DNA of 64,000 nt from JAKFEE01 sp036675815 (GCA_036675815.1 JAKFEE010000017.1:1-64000), one strand, 5' to 3'. Positions 45,385-55,679 are shown, counted from the stretch's first letter. Notes: generated from the letters alone by a model not told the origin. Translations and numbers: made by a program.

Positions 45385-46179
45385 ATGGGAATCCCGTTTC
45401 CGGATATCGACCCGGTTGCCATCCACATCGGGCCGCTGATGATCCGTTGGTACGCCCTTGCCTACATTGCCGGTCTCCTCGGCGGCTGGACCTATTTGCG
45501 CTGGCTGGTGCGCCGGCCGCCCAAGGCCATGACGATGGAGCAGGTCGACGACCTGCTGGTCTGGGTGACCCTGGGTGTCGTCCTCGGCGGCCGGCTTGGC
45601 TACGTGCTGTTCTACAAGCCGGGCTATTATCTGGCCAATCCTGCCGAGATCCTCGCCGTGTGGCAGGGCGGCATGTCGTTTCATGGCGGCCTGATCGGCG
45701 TGGTCGTCGCCCTGATCCTGTTCTGTCGTCGCCACCGGCTGTCGATTCCGGCGGTCGGCGACGTCGTCGCCTGCGTCACGCCGCTCGGCCTGCTGTTCGG
45801 CCGGCTGGCCAATTTCATCAATGGCGAGCTGTTCGGGCGGCCGGCGCCGGACGTGCCGTGGGCCATGGTGTTCCCCCACGGCGGTCCGCTGCCGCGCCAT
45901 CCCAGCCAGCTTTACGAGGCGGCGCTGGAAGGATTGGTGCTGCTGGTGGTGATGCATCTACTGTGGCGCCGCGAGGCCTTGCGATTCAAGCCGGGTTTCC
46001 TCATCGGGGCGTTTCTCATCGGTTATGGCCTCGCGCGCATCATCGCCGAGTTGTTCCGCGAACCCGATGCCCATCTCGGTTTTCTCGCCGGCGGCGTGAC
46101 CATGGGCCAGGTACTGACCCTGCCGATGGTGCTGGCCGGGCTGGCGCTGATGGCGTGGGCGCGGCGACGCCCGGCGTGA
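45385..46179 (+). CDS. lgt: Phosphatidylglycerol-prolipoprotein diacylglyceryl transferase
   Basis: Transfers diacylglycerol to the lipobox cysteine of prolipoproteins in the inner membrane. The 264-residue protein has seven hydrophobic segments, the MSFHGGLIGV element near residue 98 and the Lgt signature GRLANFINGELFG at 139-151 with its invariant Arg, Asn and Glu. The stop overlaps the next gene's GTG start by 4 nt. The window encodes several lipoproteins (MltA, the 24177 and 48021 products) that would be substrates. Confidence 0.96.
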   Translation: MGIPFPDIDPVAIHIGPLMIRWYALAYIAGLLGGWTYLRWLVRRPPKAMTMEQVDDLLVWVTLGVVLGGRLGYVLFYKPGYYLANPAEILAVWQGGMSFHGGLIGVVVALILFCRRHRLSIPAVGDVVACVTPLGLLFGRLANFINGELFGRPAPDVPWAMVFPHGGPLPRHPSQLYEAALEGLVLLVVMHLLWRREALRFKPGFLIGAFLIGYGLARIIAELFREPDAHLGFLAGGVTMGQVLTLPMVLAGLALMAWARRRPA

Positions 46180-47240
46180 CCCCGCTGGCGACGCTGCTGG
46201 CCGAACGCATCCGGGCCGGCGGCCCCATCCCCGTCGCCGACTATATGGCACTGGCGCTCGGCCACCCGCGGTTCGGCTATTACCGCACCCGCGATCCCCT
46301 GGGCCGGGCCGGCGACTTCACCACCGCGCCCGAAATCAGCCAGCTCTTCGGCGAGATCATCGGCCTGTGGTGCGCCACGGTGTGGACGATGATGGGAGCG
46401 CCACCCCGGTTCCATCTGGCCGAGCTCGGCCCCGGCCGCGGCACCCTCATGGCCGACCTGCTGCGTGCCGCGCGCGTTGTACCAGGGTTCGACGAAGCGG
46501 CCGCGGTGCACATGGTGGAAACCAGCGAACCCTTGCGCCAGTGCCAGCGTCAGGCCCTGGTCGGCCATGAGGTCTGCTGGCATGACGATCTTTCATCTCT
46601 GCCGCACGGGCCGATGCTGCTGGTCGCCAACGAATTCTTCGATGCGCTGCCCATTCACCAGTACGTCAAGGATGCCGGGCAGTGGCGCGAGCGGCTGGTC
46701 GATGTCGAAGGCGACGGCTTCCGCTTCGTGATGGGTGCGCCGATGGCACCGGACCTGCCGGCAGCCATGGCGGCCACCGGCGATGGTGCCGTTGCCGAGG
46801 TCTGTCCCGCCGGTCGAGCCATTGCCGCAGACCTCGGCGCCCGCATCGCCGCCGATGGTGGGGCGGCGCTGATCATCGATTACGGCCCGGCGGCCAGCGC
46901 GCCCGGCGACAGTCTGCAGGCGCTGCGGGCGCACGCCTATCACCCGGTGCTGGAAGCGCCGGGCACCGCCGACCTGACCGCCCATGTCGATTTCCCAAGC
47001 CTGGCGGCTGCCGCTGCGCCGGCGCGTGCCGAGGGTCCCGTCAGCCAGGGGCGATGGCTGCGCGGCCTGGGCATCGAGATCCGTGCCGCGCAGTTGTGCC
47101 GCAGCAATCCGGGCAAGGCCGGCGAGATCATAGCCGGATGCAACCGCTTGATCGATGCCGCGGAAATGGGCACCCTGTTCAAGGTCCTCGGCTTGGCCCA
47201 AGCCGGCCTTCCCACGCTCCCCGGTTTCGAGACGTCGTGA
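46176..47240 (+). CDS. SAM-dependent methyltransferase of the MidA/NDUFAF7 family
   Basis: A 354-residue class I methyltransferase. The opening GPIPVADYMALALGHPRFGYYRTRDPLG and FTTAPEISQLFGEIIG motifs are diagnostic for MidA/NDUFAF7. The SAM-binding LAELGPGRGTLMADLLRAA and ANEFFDALPIHQY follow. The mitochondrial relative methylates an arginine in complex I subunit NDUFS2, and a similar role is plausible here. The GTG start is set by the GTGA overlap with lgt and the lack of any alternative ATG in frame. Confidence 0.9.
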   Translation: MTPLATLLAERIRAGGPIPVADYMALALGHPRFGYYRTRDPLGRAGDFTTAPEISQLFGEIIGLWCATVWTMMGAPPRFHLAELGPGRGTLMADLLRAARVVPGFDEAAAVHMVETSEPLRQCQRQALVGHEVCWHDDLSSLPHGPMLLVANEFFDALPIHQYVKDAGQWRERLVDVEGDGFRFVMGAPMAPDLPAAMAATGDGAVAEVCPAGRAIAADLGARIAADGGAALIIDYGPAASAPGDSLQALRAHAYHPVLEAPGTADLTAHVDFPSLAAAAAPARAEGPVSQGRWLRGLGIEIRAAQLCRSNPGKAGEIIAGCNRLIDAAEMGTLFKVLGLAQAGLPTLPGFETS

Positions 47241-47256
47241 AGGGAATCCCCGCAAG

Positions 47257-48024
47257 ATGATCACCGCATCGGCCCTCGACGATCTGCCGCGCATCCGCCA
47301 CGGCTTCTTCACCCGCGCCGGCGGGGTTTCCGAGGGCATCTTCGCCGGGCTGAACTGCGGCTACGGCTCGGGCGATTCACCGGAAAAGGTGACGGCCAAC
47401 CGCGCCCGCGCCATGGCGCGGCTGGGATTGCCGGCGACGGCGCTGGTCACCGTCTACCAGGCCCACACCGCCGAGGCGGCGACGGTTGACGATCCATGGC
47501 CGCACGATCAGGCGCCTACCGCCGACGCCCTGGTTACGGTGATGCCCGGCCTGGCCCTGGGCATCCTGACTGCCGATTGCGCCCCGGTGCTGTTGGCCGA
47601 CGCCACGGCTGGCGTGATCGGTGCCGCCCATGCCGGATGGAAGGGGGCCATCGGCGGCGTGCTCGAGAACACCATCGCCGCCATGGAGGCATTGGGGGCG
47701 ACGCGCCAGCGCATCACGGCCGCGATCGGGCCATGCATCGCCGGTGCCTCCTACGAGGTCGGCTCGGAATTTCCGGTGCCGTTCCTAGCCGCCGATGCGC
47801 AGAACCGCGACTTCTTCGTGCCTGCGGCGCGCGCCGGGCATTGGCTGTTCGATCTGCCTGGGTTCGTCGGCAGGAGGCTGCGCCAGGCCGGTGCCGGCGA
47901 GGTGCTGGACACCGCGTGCGACACGCTGGCCGATGAAGACCGCTTCTTCAGCTATCGCCGAACCACCCTGGGCGGCAGCACGGCCTATGGCCGCCAATTG
48001 TCGGCGATCGCGCTGGAGCCATGA
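47257..48024 (+). CDS. pgeF: PgeF/YfiH (LACC1-like, DUF152) multicopper-type nucleoside/peptidoglycan-editing factor
   Basis: A 255-residue protein with the family's zinc site His70 (YQAHTA), Cys108 (TADCAPVLL) and His125 (AAHAGWKG), plus PCIGxxxYEV-like PCIAGASYEV. Members have purine nucleoside phosphorylase/deaminase activity, and YfiH in E. coli corrects peptidoglycan precursor composition. The ATG lies 16 nt after the methyltransferase stop, with AGGGAA upstream. Its stop overlaps the following lipoprotein gene (ATGA). Confidence 0.92.
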   Translation: MITASALDDLPRIRHGFFTRAGGVSEGIFAGLNCGYGSGDSPEKVTANRARAMARLGLPATALVTVYQAHTAEAATVDDPWPHDQAPTADALVTVMPGLALGILTADCAPVLLADATAGVIGAAHAGWKGAIGGVLENTIAAMEALGATRQRITAAIGPCIAGASYEVGSEFPVPFLAADAQNRDFFVPAARAGHWLFDLPGFVGRRLRQAGAGEVLDTACDTLADEDRFFSYRRTTLGGSTAYGRQLSAIALEP

Positions 48025-48827
48025 AGCGGCTGCTGCCCCTTGTCGTCATGCTGGCCGTAGCGGGCTGCGGGGAATTGCCCCAGCCCTTTCGCCACACCGG
48101 CGACAATCCCCTGCTGGATCCCGGCACCCGCGCCGGCATCGTCGTCCTGCCGGTGGCGGCGGCACCGCAGCCGGCGGAAATGGCCGAAGCCGTCGCCGAA
48201 GCCTTGCGCAAGGCGGACATGCTGGCCACCACCACGGGCGGCAATGCCGGCAGCTGGCTGGTGGAAGGAAGCGCCGGCCGCGAGGGCCAGCGCGTCTTGC
48301 TCACCTGGCGCGTCTGGGACCCCGAGCACCGGCTGTATGCCAGCACCAGCCAGTCGGTCGCGGCGACGGCTCTGTCCAATACCCAAGGCATGACGCGAAC
48401 GGCGGCCGAAGCGGCACCCGCATTGGCCGCGTTGATGGGCGATCATTACGTGAAAAAGGCCGCCTTGCCGCAGGGGCCGGCGGTGGTGGTGCGCGGGGTC
48501 AAAGGTGCCCCCGGCGACGGCAACGATGCCCTGGCACGGGCCATGGCGAAGAGCTTGCAGGCCTCGGGCTATCGCATCACACCCAAAGACTGGCAGGCGG
48601 CGATCGATGGCCGCGTCAAACTCGACAAGGGTCCAGCGCAGGACCATGTGCAGATCGAGTGGATCGTCGTCGCGCCCGACGGAACGGAACTCGGGCGCCT
48701 GCGCCAGGCCAACCAGGTGCCGCATGGCCAGTTGGACCGCCGCTGGGGCCGCATCGCCGGCTTCGTTGCCGAAGCCGCCGCCCCCGGAGTCACCGAACTG
48801 CTGGACCGCGTCGGAGCACCGGAATAG
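48021..48827 (+). CDS. Hypothetical lipoprotein encoded between pgeF and prs
   Basis: A 268-residue exported protein with a signal peptide and lipobox VAGC at 13-16. The mature part has two similar beta-alpha halves. Each opens with a V(V/L)P or VVVRGV strand and a run of the type AEAVAEALRKADM or ALARAMAKSLQASGYRI. This resembles periplasmic FlgT/TolB-N-like folds, a tentative comparison. It is translationally coupled to pgeF. I know of no function; a fixed position in this cluster suggests an envelope role. Confidence 0.72.
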   Translation: MKRLLPLVVMLAVAGCGELPQPFRHTGDNPLLDPGTRAGIVVLPVAAAPQPAEMAEAVAEALRKADMLATTTGGNAGSWLVEGSAGREGQRVLLTWRVWDPEHRLYASTSQSVAATALSNTQGMTRTAAEAAPALAALMGDHYVKKAALPQGPAVVVRGVKGAPGDGNDALARAMAKSLQASGYRITPKDWQAAIDGRVKLDKGPAQDHVQIEWIVVAPDGTELGRLRQANQVPHGQLDRRWGRIAGFVAEAAAPGVTELLDRVGAPE

Positions 48828-48841
48828 GCGGGCTATGTCCA

Positions 48842-48871
48842 TTTACATTGCCCTAGGCCGACTGATACATT
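48842..48871 (+). promoter_or_regulatory. Possible promoter of prs
   Basis: TTTACA (48842-48847, 5 of 6 bases) and TACATT (48866-48871, 4 of 6) have an 18-nt spacer, ending 29 nt before the prs ATG. This would separate prs transcription from the upstream lgt-pgeF cluster. Confidence 0.45.
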
Positions 48872-48900
48872 CCGGCCGCGTCTAATCAGGGTATCCAGCT

Positions 48901-49833
<933 letters not shown>

Positions 49834-49840
49834 ACAATCG

Positions 49841-49952
49841 AACCACAGAGACACAGAGGCACTGAGACGACACCGAGAAGGGATCTTTCGCGCGCGAAAG
49901 CGCGCACGAATCCTTCTCTGTGATCCCTCTGTGTCTCTGGGTCTCTGTGGTT
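49841..49952. repeat. Long imperfect inverted repeat (ACAGAGACACAGAGG type)
   Basis: AACCACAGAGAC (49841-49852) pairs with GTCTCTGTGGTT (49941-49952), and inner ACACAGAGG and GAGAAGGGAT segments pair with CCTCTGTGT and ATCCTTCTC. The centre is a perfect 16-nt palindrome, CTTTCGCGCGCGAAAG (49885-49900). The sequence family is a dispersed intergenic repeat found in many bacteria. It is placed just after the prs stop. Confidence 0.65.
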
Positions 49953-50048
49953 ATTTGTTGATCCGAGCACCGGGGCGGTGTAAACGACAGCGCTTCGGCG
50001 TCGGCACCCCTGGAGGCCGACGTCGTTTTCCGCATTGGAGATCTGCAT

Positions 50049-50657
50049 ATGACCGAACTCAGCACTCTGTCCGCACAATCGCGGGACCGGGCCGGAAAGG
50101 GGGCCGCCCGGGCGACGCGCCGTTCCGGCCTCGTCCCCGGTGTCATCTATGGTGCCAAGCAGGCGCCGACCCTGATCGCCCTCGAGCCCAAGCACCTCAT
50201 CGCCGAGATGCACAAGTCGGGCTTCCGCACGCGTCTGTTCGAGATCGCCACCGGCAACGGCAAGAGCGAGCGCGCCCTGGTCAAGGACGTTCAGTTGCAC
50301 CCGGTGACCGACATGCCGGTGCACGTCGATTTCCTGCGCGTCAGCAAGGAAAGCGTCGTTCACGTCAATGTTCCCGTGCACTTCGTCAACGAGTTGGCCT
50401 CGCCGGGCCTGAAGCGCGGCGGCGTGCTGAACATCGTGCGGCACGACGTGGAAATGGTCTGCTCGCCGGACAACATCCCGAAGGATCTCACCGTCGACCT
50501 CACCGGCCTCGACATCGGTGACACGGTCCACATGAGCGCGGTCAAGCTGCCCGAGGGCGTCAAGCCGGCCATCGCCGACCGCGACTTCACCATCGCTTCG
50601 ATCGCACCGCCCACCGTGGTGCGGGTCGAGACGCCCACCGAGGGTGGCACGGAATAA
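50049..50657 (+). CDS. rplY: 50S ribosomal protein L25/general stress protein Ctc
   Basis: A 202-residue long form. The N-terminal 5S rRNA-binding L25 domain has the RRSGLVPGVIYGAKQAPTLIAL segment, and the C-terminal Ctc/TL5 beta domain has VPVHFVNELASPGLKRGGVLNI. The ribosome site is GGAGATC 8 nt before the ATG. The gene is followed after 3 nt by pth, the usual bacterial pairing. The upstream repeat at 49841-49952 ends about 100 nt before its start, so it probably has its own promoter within that interval. Confidence 0.96.
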   Translation: MTELSTLSAQSRDRAGKGAARATRRSGLVPGVIYGAKQAPTLIALEPKHLIAEMHKSGFRTRLFEIATGNGKSERALVKDVQLHPVTDMPVHVDFLRVSKESVVHVNVPVHFVNELASPGLKRGGVLNIVRHDVEMVCSPDNIPKDLTVDLTGLDIGDTVHMSAVKLPEGVKPAIADRDFTIASIAPPTVVRVETPTEGGTE

Positions 50658-50660
50658 TCC

Positions 50661-51275
50661 ATGCGACTGGTGGTGGGCCTCGGCAACCCCGGTGCGGGCT
50701 ACGCCAAGAACCGCCACAATATCGGCTTCATGGCGGCGGACGCGTTCGTCCGCCGCCATTCCTTTGGGCCATGGCGCGCCAAGTTCCAGGGCCAACTGGC
50801 CGAGGGAATGGTTGCCGGCGACAAGGTGCTGGTGCTGAAGCCCGAGACCTATATGAACCTGTCCGGCCAGTCGGTGGCGGCGGCGATGCGCTTCCACAAG
50901 ATCGCCCTGGCCGATCTGGTCGTCCTGCATGACGAGCTCGACCTGCCGCCTGGCCGGCTGCGGGTCAAGAAGGGGGGCGGCGCCGGCGGCCACAACGGCC
51001 TGAAGAGCATCGACGCCCATCTCGGGCAGGATTACTGGCGGGTGCGCATCGGCATCGGCCATCCGGGCGACAAGGATCGCGTCACCGGCCATGTGCTGTC
51101 GGACTTCCACAAGGCCGAGGAGGCGTGGCTGGCGCCGATGCTGGATGCCATGGCCGACGCCCTGCCCTTGCTGCTGGCGGGCAGTGACACGCAGTTCATG
51201 AACAAGGTGAACCAACTGACCGCGCCGCCCAAGCCGAAGAAACTCAAGGACCCGGAGCCCAAGGATGGGATTTAA
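50661..51275 (+). CDS. pth: Peptidyl-tRNA hydrolase
   Basis: Recycles tRNA from prematurely released peptidyl-tRNA. The 204-residue enzyme has [18 protein letters not shown] with catalytic His19, [11 protein letters not shown], and [27 protein letters not shown] containing the catalytic Asp. A Pro/Lys-rich tail follows. The stop lies inside the start region of ychF (11-nt overlap). The order rplY-pth-ychF is widely conserved. Confidence 0.96.
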   Translation: MRLVVGLGNPGAGYAKNRHNIGFMAADAFVRRHSFGPWRAKFQGQLAEGMVAGDKVLVLKPETYMNLSGQSVAAAMRFHKIALADLVVLHDELDLPPGRLRVKKGGGAGGHNGLKSIDAHLGQDYWRVRIGIGHPGDKDRVTGHVLSDFHKAEEAWLAPMLDAMADALPLLLAGSDTQFMNKVNQLTAPPKPKKLKDPEPKDGI

Positions 51276-52365
51276 CTGCGGCATCGTCGGTTTGCCCAAC
51301 GTCGGCAAGTCGACCCTGTTCAACGCCTTGACCTCGACCGCCGCGGCGCAGGCGGCGAATTACCCGTTCTGCACGATCGAGCCCAATGTCGGCCGCGTCG
51401 CCGTGCCCGATCCGCGCCTCGACCGGCTGGCGGCGGTGGCCAAGTCCGGCAAGATCATTCCGACGCAGCTGGAATTCGTCGATATCGCCGGATTGGTGCG
51501 CGGCGCCAGCAAGGGCGAGGGCCTGGGCAACCAGTTCCTCGCCAACATCCGCGAGGTCGACGCCGTCATCCACGTGCTGCGCTGCTTCGAGGACGGCGAC
51601 GTCACCCATGTCGAGGGCAGCGTCGATCCCATCCGCGATGCCGAAACCATCGAGACCGAGCTCATGCTGGCCGATCTCGACAGCCTCGAGCGCCGCGTCG
51701 TCGCGGCCCAGAAGAAGGCCAAGGGCGGCGACAAGGAAGCCAAGGACCAACTGGCGGTGATGGAGCCGGTGCTGGTGGCGCTGCGCGAGGGGCGCCCGGC
51801 CCGTTCGGTCGAGCTCGACGACGACGGCAAGCGCATCCTCAAGCAGCTCGGCCTGCTGAGCTCGAAACCGGTGCTCTACGCCTGCAACGTCGAGGAAGCC
51901 GCCGCCGCGGCCGGCAATGCCCATTCCGTGCGCGTGTTCGAGCGCGCCGCCGCCGAAGGCGCCTCGGCCGTGGTCATCTCGGCGGCGATCGAAGCCGAGG
52001 TGGCGCAGCTGGGTGACGACGAGGAAAAACAAGCGTTCCTCGCCGATCTCGGCCTGGCCGAGACCGGGCTGGCCCGCATCATCCGCGCCGGCCACGATTT
52101 GCTCCACCTGCTCACGTTCTTCACCGTCGGGCCGAAGGAGGCGCACGCCTGGACCGTACGCCAGGGGGCCAAGGCCCCGGAGGCGGCCGGCGTCATCCAT
52201 TCCGACTTCGAACGCGGCTTCATCCGCGCCGAAACCATCTCCTGCGACGACTTCGTCGCCTGCGGCGGCGAGCAGGGCGCCAAGGAAGCGGGCAAGATGC
52301 GCCTCGAGGGCCGCGACTACGTCGTGCGCGACGGCGATGTCTTCCACTTCCTGTTCAACGTCTGA
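51265..52365 (+). CDS. ychF: Redox-regulated ATPase YchF (OBG-type)
   Basis: A 366-residue P-loop protein with G1 [28 protein letters not shown] and switch [21 protein letters not shown] coiled-coil insertion and the C-terminal TGS domain ([18 protein letters not shown]) follow. Unlike most family members of its fold, YchF prefers ATP. It is linked to ribosomes, translation start and oxidative stress. It is coupled to pth through an 11-nt overlap. A strong hairpin follows the stop. Confidence 0.95.
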   Translation: MGFNCGIVGLPNVGKSTLFNALTSTAAAQAANYPFCTIEPNVGRVAVPDPRLDRLAAVAKSGKIIPTQLEFVDIAGLVRGASKGEGLGNQFLANIREVDAVIHVLRCFEDGDVTHVEGSVDPIRDAETIETELMLADLDSLERRVVAAQKKAKGGDKEAKDQLAVMEPVLVALREGRPARSVELDDDGKRILKQLGLLSSKPVLYACNVEEAAAAAGNAHSVRVFERAAAEGASAVVISAAIEAEVAQLGDDEEKQAFLADLGLAETGLARIIRAGHDLLHLLTFFTVGPKEAHAWTVRQGAKAPEAAGVIHSDFERGFIRAETISCDDFVACGGEQGAKEAGKMRLEGRDYVVRDGDVFHFLFNV

Positions 52366-52370
52366 TTATG

Positions 52371-52395
52371 GGCGGAAGGCACGGCGCCTTCCGCC
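52371..52395. terminator. Bidirectional terminator-like hairpin after ychF
   Basis: GGCGGAAGGC (52371-52380) pairs perfectly with GCCTTCCGCC (52386-52395) around a 5-nt loop, between the convergent stops at 52365 and 52409. No T-run is present. Confidence 0.6.
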
Positions 52396-52408
52396 AAGCA
52401 CCTGAATC

Positions 52409-52798
52409 CTACTGGCGAATGAGCACTGGACCGCGCCGGTAGTGCGGGGGCGCCTCCTGGGGGTCGAGCTGCGTCGCGTTCGGATCCCGGCCGAGGGTGA
52501 ACGGATGCCCGGGGCGGATCATGATTTCGCCGCCCGGATGGAACTCGTCGTTCAGGTCGCCGTTGCTCAGCAGCCCGCTTGGGTTGTCGGCGCCCTGCTC
52601 GGGGAACTGATCTTCGATGCGGACGACAGACGCCGTCTGCACCACGCGTTCTTGACGCTCCACCACCTGGCCCTTGCGCAGGGTCTCAGAATATTGCTGA
52701 TTCTGGCGCCGGGTCTGCTCGGTGTACTGCGCGGCAGCCGGGCCGGCCGTCGTCGCGATCACCGCACCAGCCACGGCCAGGTAAAGAAGTCTCGTCAT
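52409..52798 (-). CDS. Hypothetical small secreted protein
   Basis: A 129-residue product with a signal peptide (1-24, ending AAAQ-like AAA-Q). A Gln/Arg/Glu-rich segment follows (YTEQTRRQNQQYSETLRKGQ), then a disordered, Pro-containing C-terminus ending RRGPVLIRQ. I recognise no family. The ATG is preceded by AGGAGG. The 346-bp gap upstream, up to the divergent ligD (52799-53144), shows no gene or clear promoter that I can support. Confidence 0.65.
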   Translation of the reverse strand: MTRLLYLAVAGAVIATTAGPAAAQYTEQTRRQNQQYSETLRKGQVVERQERVVQTASVVRIEDQFPEQGADNPSGLLSNGDLNDEFHPGGEIMIRPGHPFTLGRDPNATQLDPQEAPPHYRRGPVLIRQ

Positions 52799-53144
52799 CC
52801 GAACCTCCTGTTGCGAACGGGTGCGAGCGGGCGCGCGGATTGGGCGCGGCGCTCGCCCCATGCTTAATGTAGGAGCCGGCATTTGGTTCCCGAGGGAGGG
52901 CCTCGGCCATCGTTAGGGGTAACGCCGGCGAACAGGCCGCCGCGCCATCGGGGTTGCGAGATTGCGGGCGCGAGCGGACGGACGCCCATATGCGAGTCGT
53001 CACTGCCAATAAGGCGTGACGGCGTACTGCCGATGCAACTTGGCAATATCCTCGCGGCAGCAATGCGGGCTTGGGCAACGACACCTCGGCACAGACACGT
53101 CCCAACAGGAACAAAGCCGAGCCGGAGGTCGTTCACCGCATGTC

Positions 53145-55622
53145 ATGGCCCTCGAGGAATACCGGCAGAAGCGCGATTTCAAGAAGACGCCGGAGCCGGC
53201 CGGCAGCAACAAGCACCTGCGCGCCGAAGGTGGCGGCGCGTTCGTGGTGCAGAAGCACGCGGCGCGGCGGCTGCACTACGATTTCCGACTGGAAATGGAC
53301 GGTGTGCTCAAGAGCTGGGCGGTGACCAAAGGGCCCAGCTACGACCCCACCGACAAACGCCTGGCGGTGCATGTCGAGGATCATCCCCTGGAATATGGCG
53401 AGTTCGAGGGCACTATCCCCAAGGGCGAATATGGCGGCGGCACCGTGCTGTTATGGGACCGCGGTCGCTGGAGCCCGATCGGCGATGCCCACGAGGGCTA
53501 CCGCACGGGCCGGCTGAAGTTTCGGCTCGACGGCGAGAAACTCAAGGGCGGCTGGGCGCTGATCCGCATGCCGCCGCGCGAGCGCGAAAAACGCGAAAAC
53601 TGGCTGCTGGTCAAGGAGCGCGACGACTTCGCCGATGCCGAGGACGTGATCGAGATGCGGCCGCTGTCGGTGGCCAGCGGCCGCGACCTCGACGAAATCG
53701 CCAAGGCCAGGGACCGCGTCTGGCACTCGAAGCCGGCCGGCGTCGATGCCAAGGCGCTGCCCGGGGCCAAGCCCGGGCCGCTTCGGTCGCTCCTGGCACC
53801 GCAGCTCGCCACCCTTGCCGCCGAGGCGCCGCAGGGCAACGAGTGGCTGCACGAGATCAAGTTCGACGGCTACCGCGCCCTGTGCCGCATCGACAAGGGC
53901 AAGGCGCGCCTGTTCACCCGCCACGGCCTCGACTGGACCGACAAGTTCCGCCCGCTGGATGCCAAGGCGGTCGAACTGCCGGTGAACAGCGCCCTGATCG
54001 ACGGCGAGGTGGTGGTGCTCGACGGCCATGGCGCCTCGAATTTCCAGATGCTGCAGGAAGCGCTGTCCGAGGGCCGCGGCGAGGCGCTGACCTACTTCGT
54101 CTTCGATCTTCTCCATCTCGACGGCACGGATCTGACCGAGGTACCGCTGGAGGTGCGCAAGGAGGCGCTGAAGGCCATCGTCGCTTCGGGTGGCCCGATC
54201 CGCTACAGCGACCATTTCGATGGGCGCGGCCCCGACGTGCGGCGCCGCGCCTGCAGCTTCGCCCTCGAGGGTATCGTCTCCAAGCGCCGCCATCGACCCT
54301 ATCGCCCCGGCCGTGGGCGCGATTGGATCAAAACGAAATGCCTGTCGCGCCAGGAGTTCGTCATTGTCGGCTATACGCCGCCGCAAGGGTCCCGCAAGGG
54401 ACTGGGGGCGCTGCTGCTCGGCTACCACGAGGACGGCAAGCTGCACTATGCCGGCAAGGTCGGCACGGGCTTTTCGGAAAAGACGCTGGCCAGCCTGCTC
54501 GGCCAGCTGCAGGGGCTGAAGCGCGAAGCGGCGCCGGTGGCGAATCCGCCCAAGGAGCGCGGCGTCCACTGGGTCGAGCCGCAGTTGGTGGCCGAGGTGG
54601 AATTCACCCAATGGACGCGCGATGGCGTATTGCGCCACCCGTCCTTCCAGGGCCTGCGCCTCGACAAGGAGCCGGCGGAGGTGGTGCGCGAGTCGGCGAC
54701 GGTGCAGGTACCGCTGCGTGCGGCCTTGCAGGAGAAATTGGAAGGGGCGCGGCTGACCAACCCCGATCGCGTGCTGTATGGGCAGCAGGGCATCACCAAG
54801 AAGGGCCTGGCCAGCTACTATCTGCAGGTGGCCGACTGGATGCTGCCCCATGTCGCCAACCGCCTGCTCACCCTGGTGCGCTGCCCCAGCGGGCGTCATC
54901 AGGAATGCTTCTACCAGCGCCACGCCGGCGCCAGCCTTCCGCCGACGATCCACAGCCAGACGGTGGCCGAGCGCGAACAGTCGCAGCCCTATCTCTACAT
55001 CGAGGACGTCGACGGGCTGCTCGGCCTGGTTCAGGTCGGCACGCTCGAGATCCACACCTGGGGCAGCCGCCGCGACGACAGCGAACATCCCGACATCGCC
55101 GTGTTCGACCTCGATCCCGACCCCGACCTTCCCTGGGGCCGCGTGGTCGAGGCGGCGGGCGAAGTGCGCGATTTCCTGGCCGAACTGGGCCTGACCAGCT
55201 TCGTGAAGACCACCGGCGGCAAAGGGCTGCACGTGGTGGTGCCGCTGGATCGTTCGCATGACTGGGACGAGGCCAAGGCGCTGGCCAAGGCGGTGGTCAC
55301 CACCCTCGCCGAGCGCCGCCCCGAGCGCTACACCGCCAACATGGCCAAGGCAAAGCGCCACGGCCGCATCTTCGTCGACTACCTGCGCAATCAGCGCACG
55401 GCCACCTTCATTGCGCCCTATTCCACGCGCGCCCGCCCGGGCGCGCCGGTGGCGGTGCCGCTGAGTTGGGCCGAACTCGACAGCGGCATCCGCTCGGATC
55501 ATTTCACCGTCGACAGCATCCTGCGCCGCTTGGCGGCGCTGCCGGCCGACCCTTGGGAGGATTTTTTTGCCGTGCGCCAGCATTTCGATGCCGCCGCCCG
55601 GCGACGCCTGGGGCTGCGCTGA
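53145..55622 (+). CDS. ligD: ATP-dependent DNA ligase D (NHEJ)
   Basis: An 825-residue end-joining enzyme in the order phosphoesterase-ligase-polymerase. The 3'-phosphoesterase domain keeps its active-site set H38, H44, D46, R48, H80 and Y84. The ligase domain has nucleotidyl-accepting Lys239 in EIKFDGYRAL, and IDGEVVVLD and EGIVSKRR motifs. The polymerase domain has the DxD pair D655/D657 (FDLDPDPDLPW) and KTTGGKGLHVVVPL. All three activities look intact. The partner Ku gene is not in the window. ATG 53145 is the first Met before the domain. Confidence 0.94.
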   Translation: MALEEYRQKRDFKKTPEPAGSNKHLRAEGGGAFVVQKHAARRLHYDFRLEMDGVLKSWAVTKGPSYDPTDKRLAVHVEDHPLEYGEFEGTIPKGEYGGGTVLLWDRGRWSPIGDAHEGYRTGRLKFRLDGEKLKGGWALIRMPPREREKRENWLLVKERDDFADAEDVIEMRPLSVASGRDLDEIAKARDRVWHSKPAGVDAKALPGAKPGPLRSLLAPQLATLAAEAPQGNEWLHEIKFDGYRALCRIDKGKARLFTRHGLDWTDKFRPLDAKAVELPVNSALIDGEVVVLDGHGASNFQMLQEALSEGRGEALTYFVFDLLHLDGTDLTEVPLEVRKEALKAIVASGGPIRYSDHFDGRGPDVRRRACSFALEGIVSKRRHRPYRPGRGRDWIKTKCLSRQEFVIVGYTPPQGSRKGLGALLLGYHEDGKLHYAGKVGTGFSEKTLASLLGQLQGLKREAAPVANPPKERGVHWVEPQLVAEVEFTQWTRDGVLRHPSFQGLRLDKEPAEVVRESATVQVPLRAALQEKLEGARLTNPDRVLYGQQGITKKGLASYYLQVADWMLPHVANRLLTLVRCPSGRHQECFYQRHAGASLPPTIHSQTVAEREQSQPYLYIEDVDGLLGLVQVGTLEIHTWGSRRDDSEHPDIAVFDLDPDPDLPWGRVVEAAGEVRDFLAELGLTSFVKTTGGKGLHVVVPLDRSHDWDEAKALAKAVVTTLAERRPERYTANMAKAKRHGRIFVDYLRNQRTATFIAPYSTRARPGAPVAVPLSWAELDSGIRSDHFTVDSILRRLAALPADPWEDFFAVRQHFDAAARRRLGLR

Positions 55623-55644
55623 CAATCATGACCGGTCGAGACTA

Positions 55645-55673
55645 TTGACGATTCGCGCGCACGAACTCATAGT
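55645..55673 (+). promoter_or_regulatory. Sigma-70-type promoter in the ligD-HerA gap
   Basis: TTGACG (55645-55650, 5 of 6 bases) and CATAGT (55668-55673, 4 of 6) are spaced by exactly 17 nt, placing a start near 55680. No annotated gene begins within 300 nt, pointing to the structured region downstream. Confidence 0.55.
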
Positions 55674-55679
55674 AGTTCT

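Noticed and set aside
53451..55625. 724-codon minus-strand frame across ligD
   Set aside because: Antisense shadow of a gene with intact catalytic residues in three domains.
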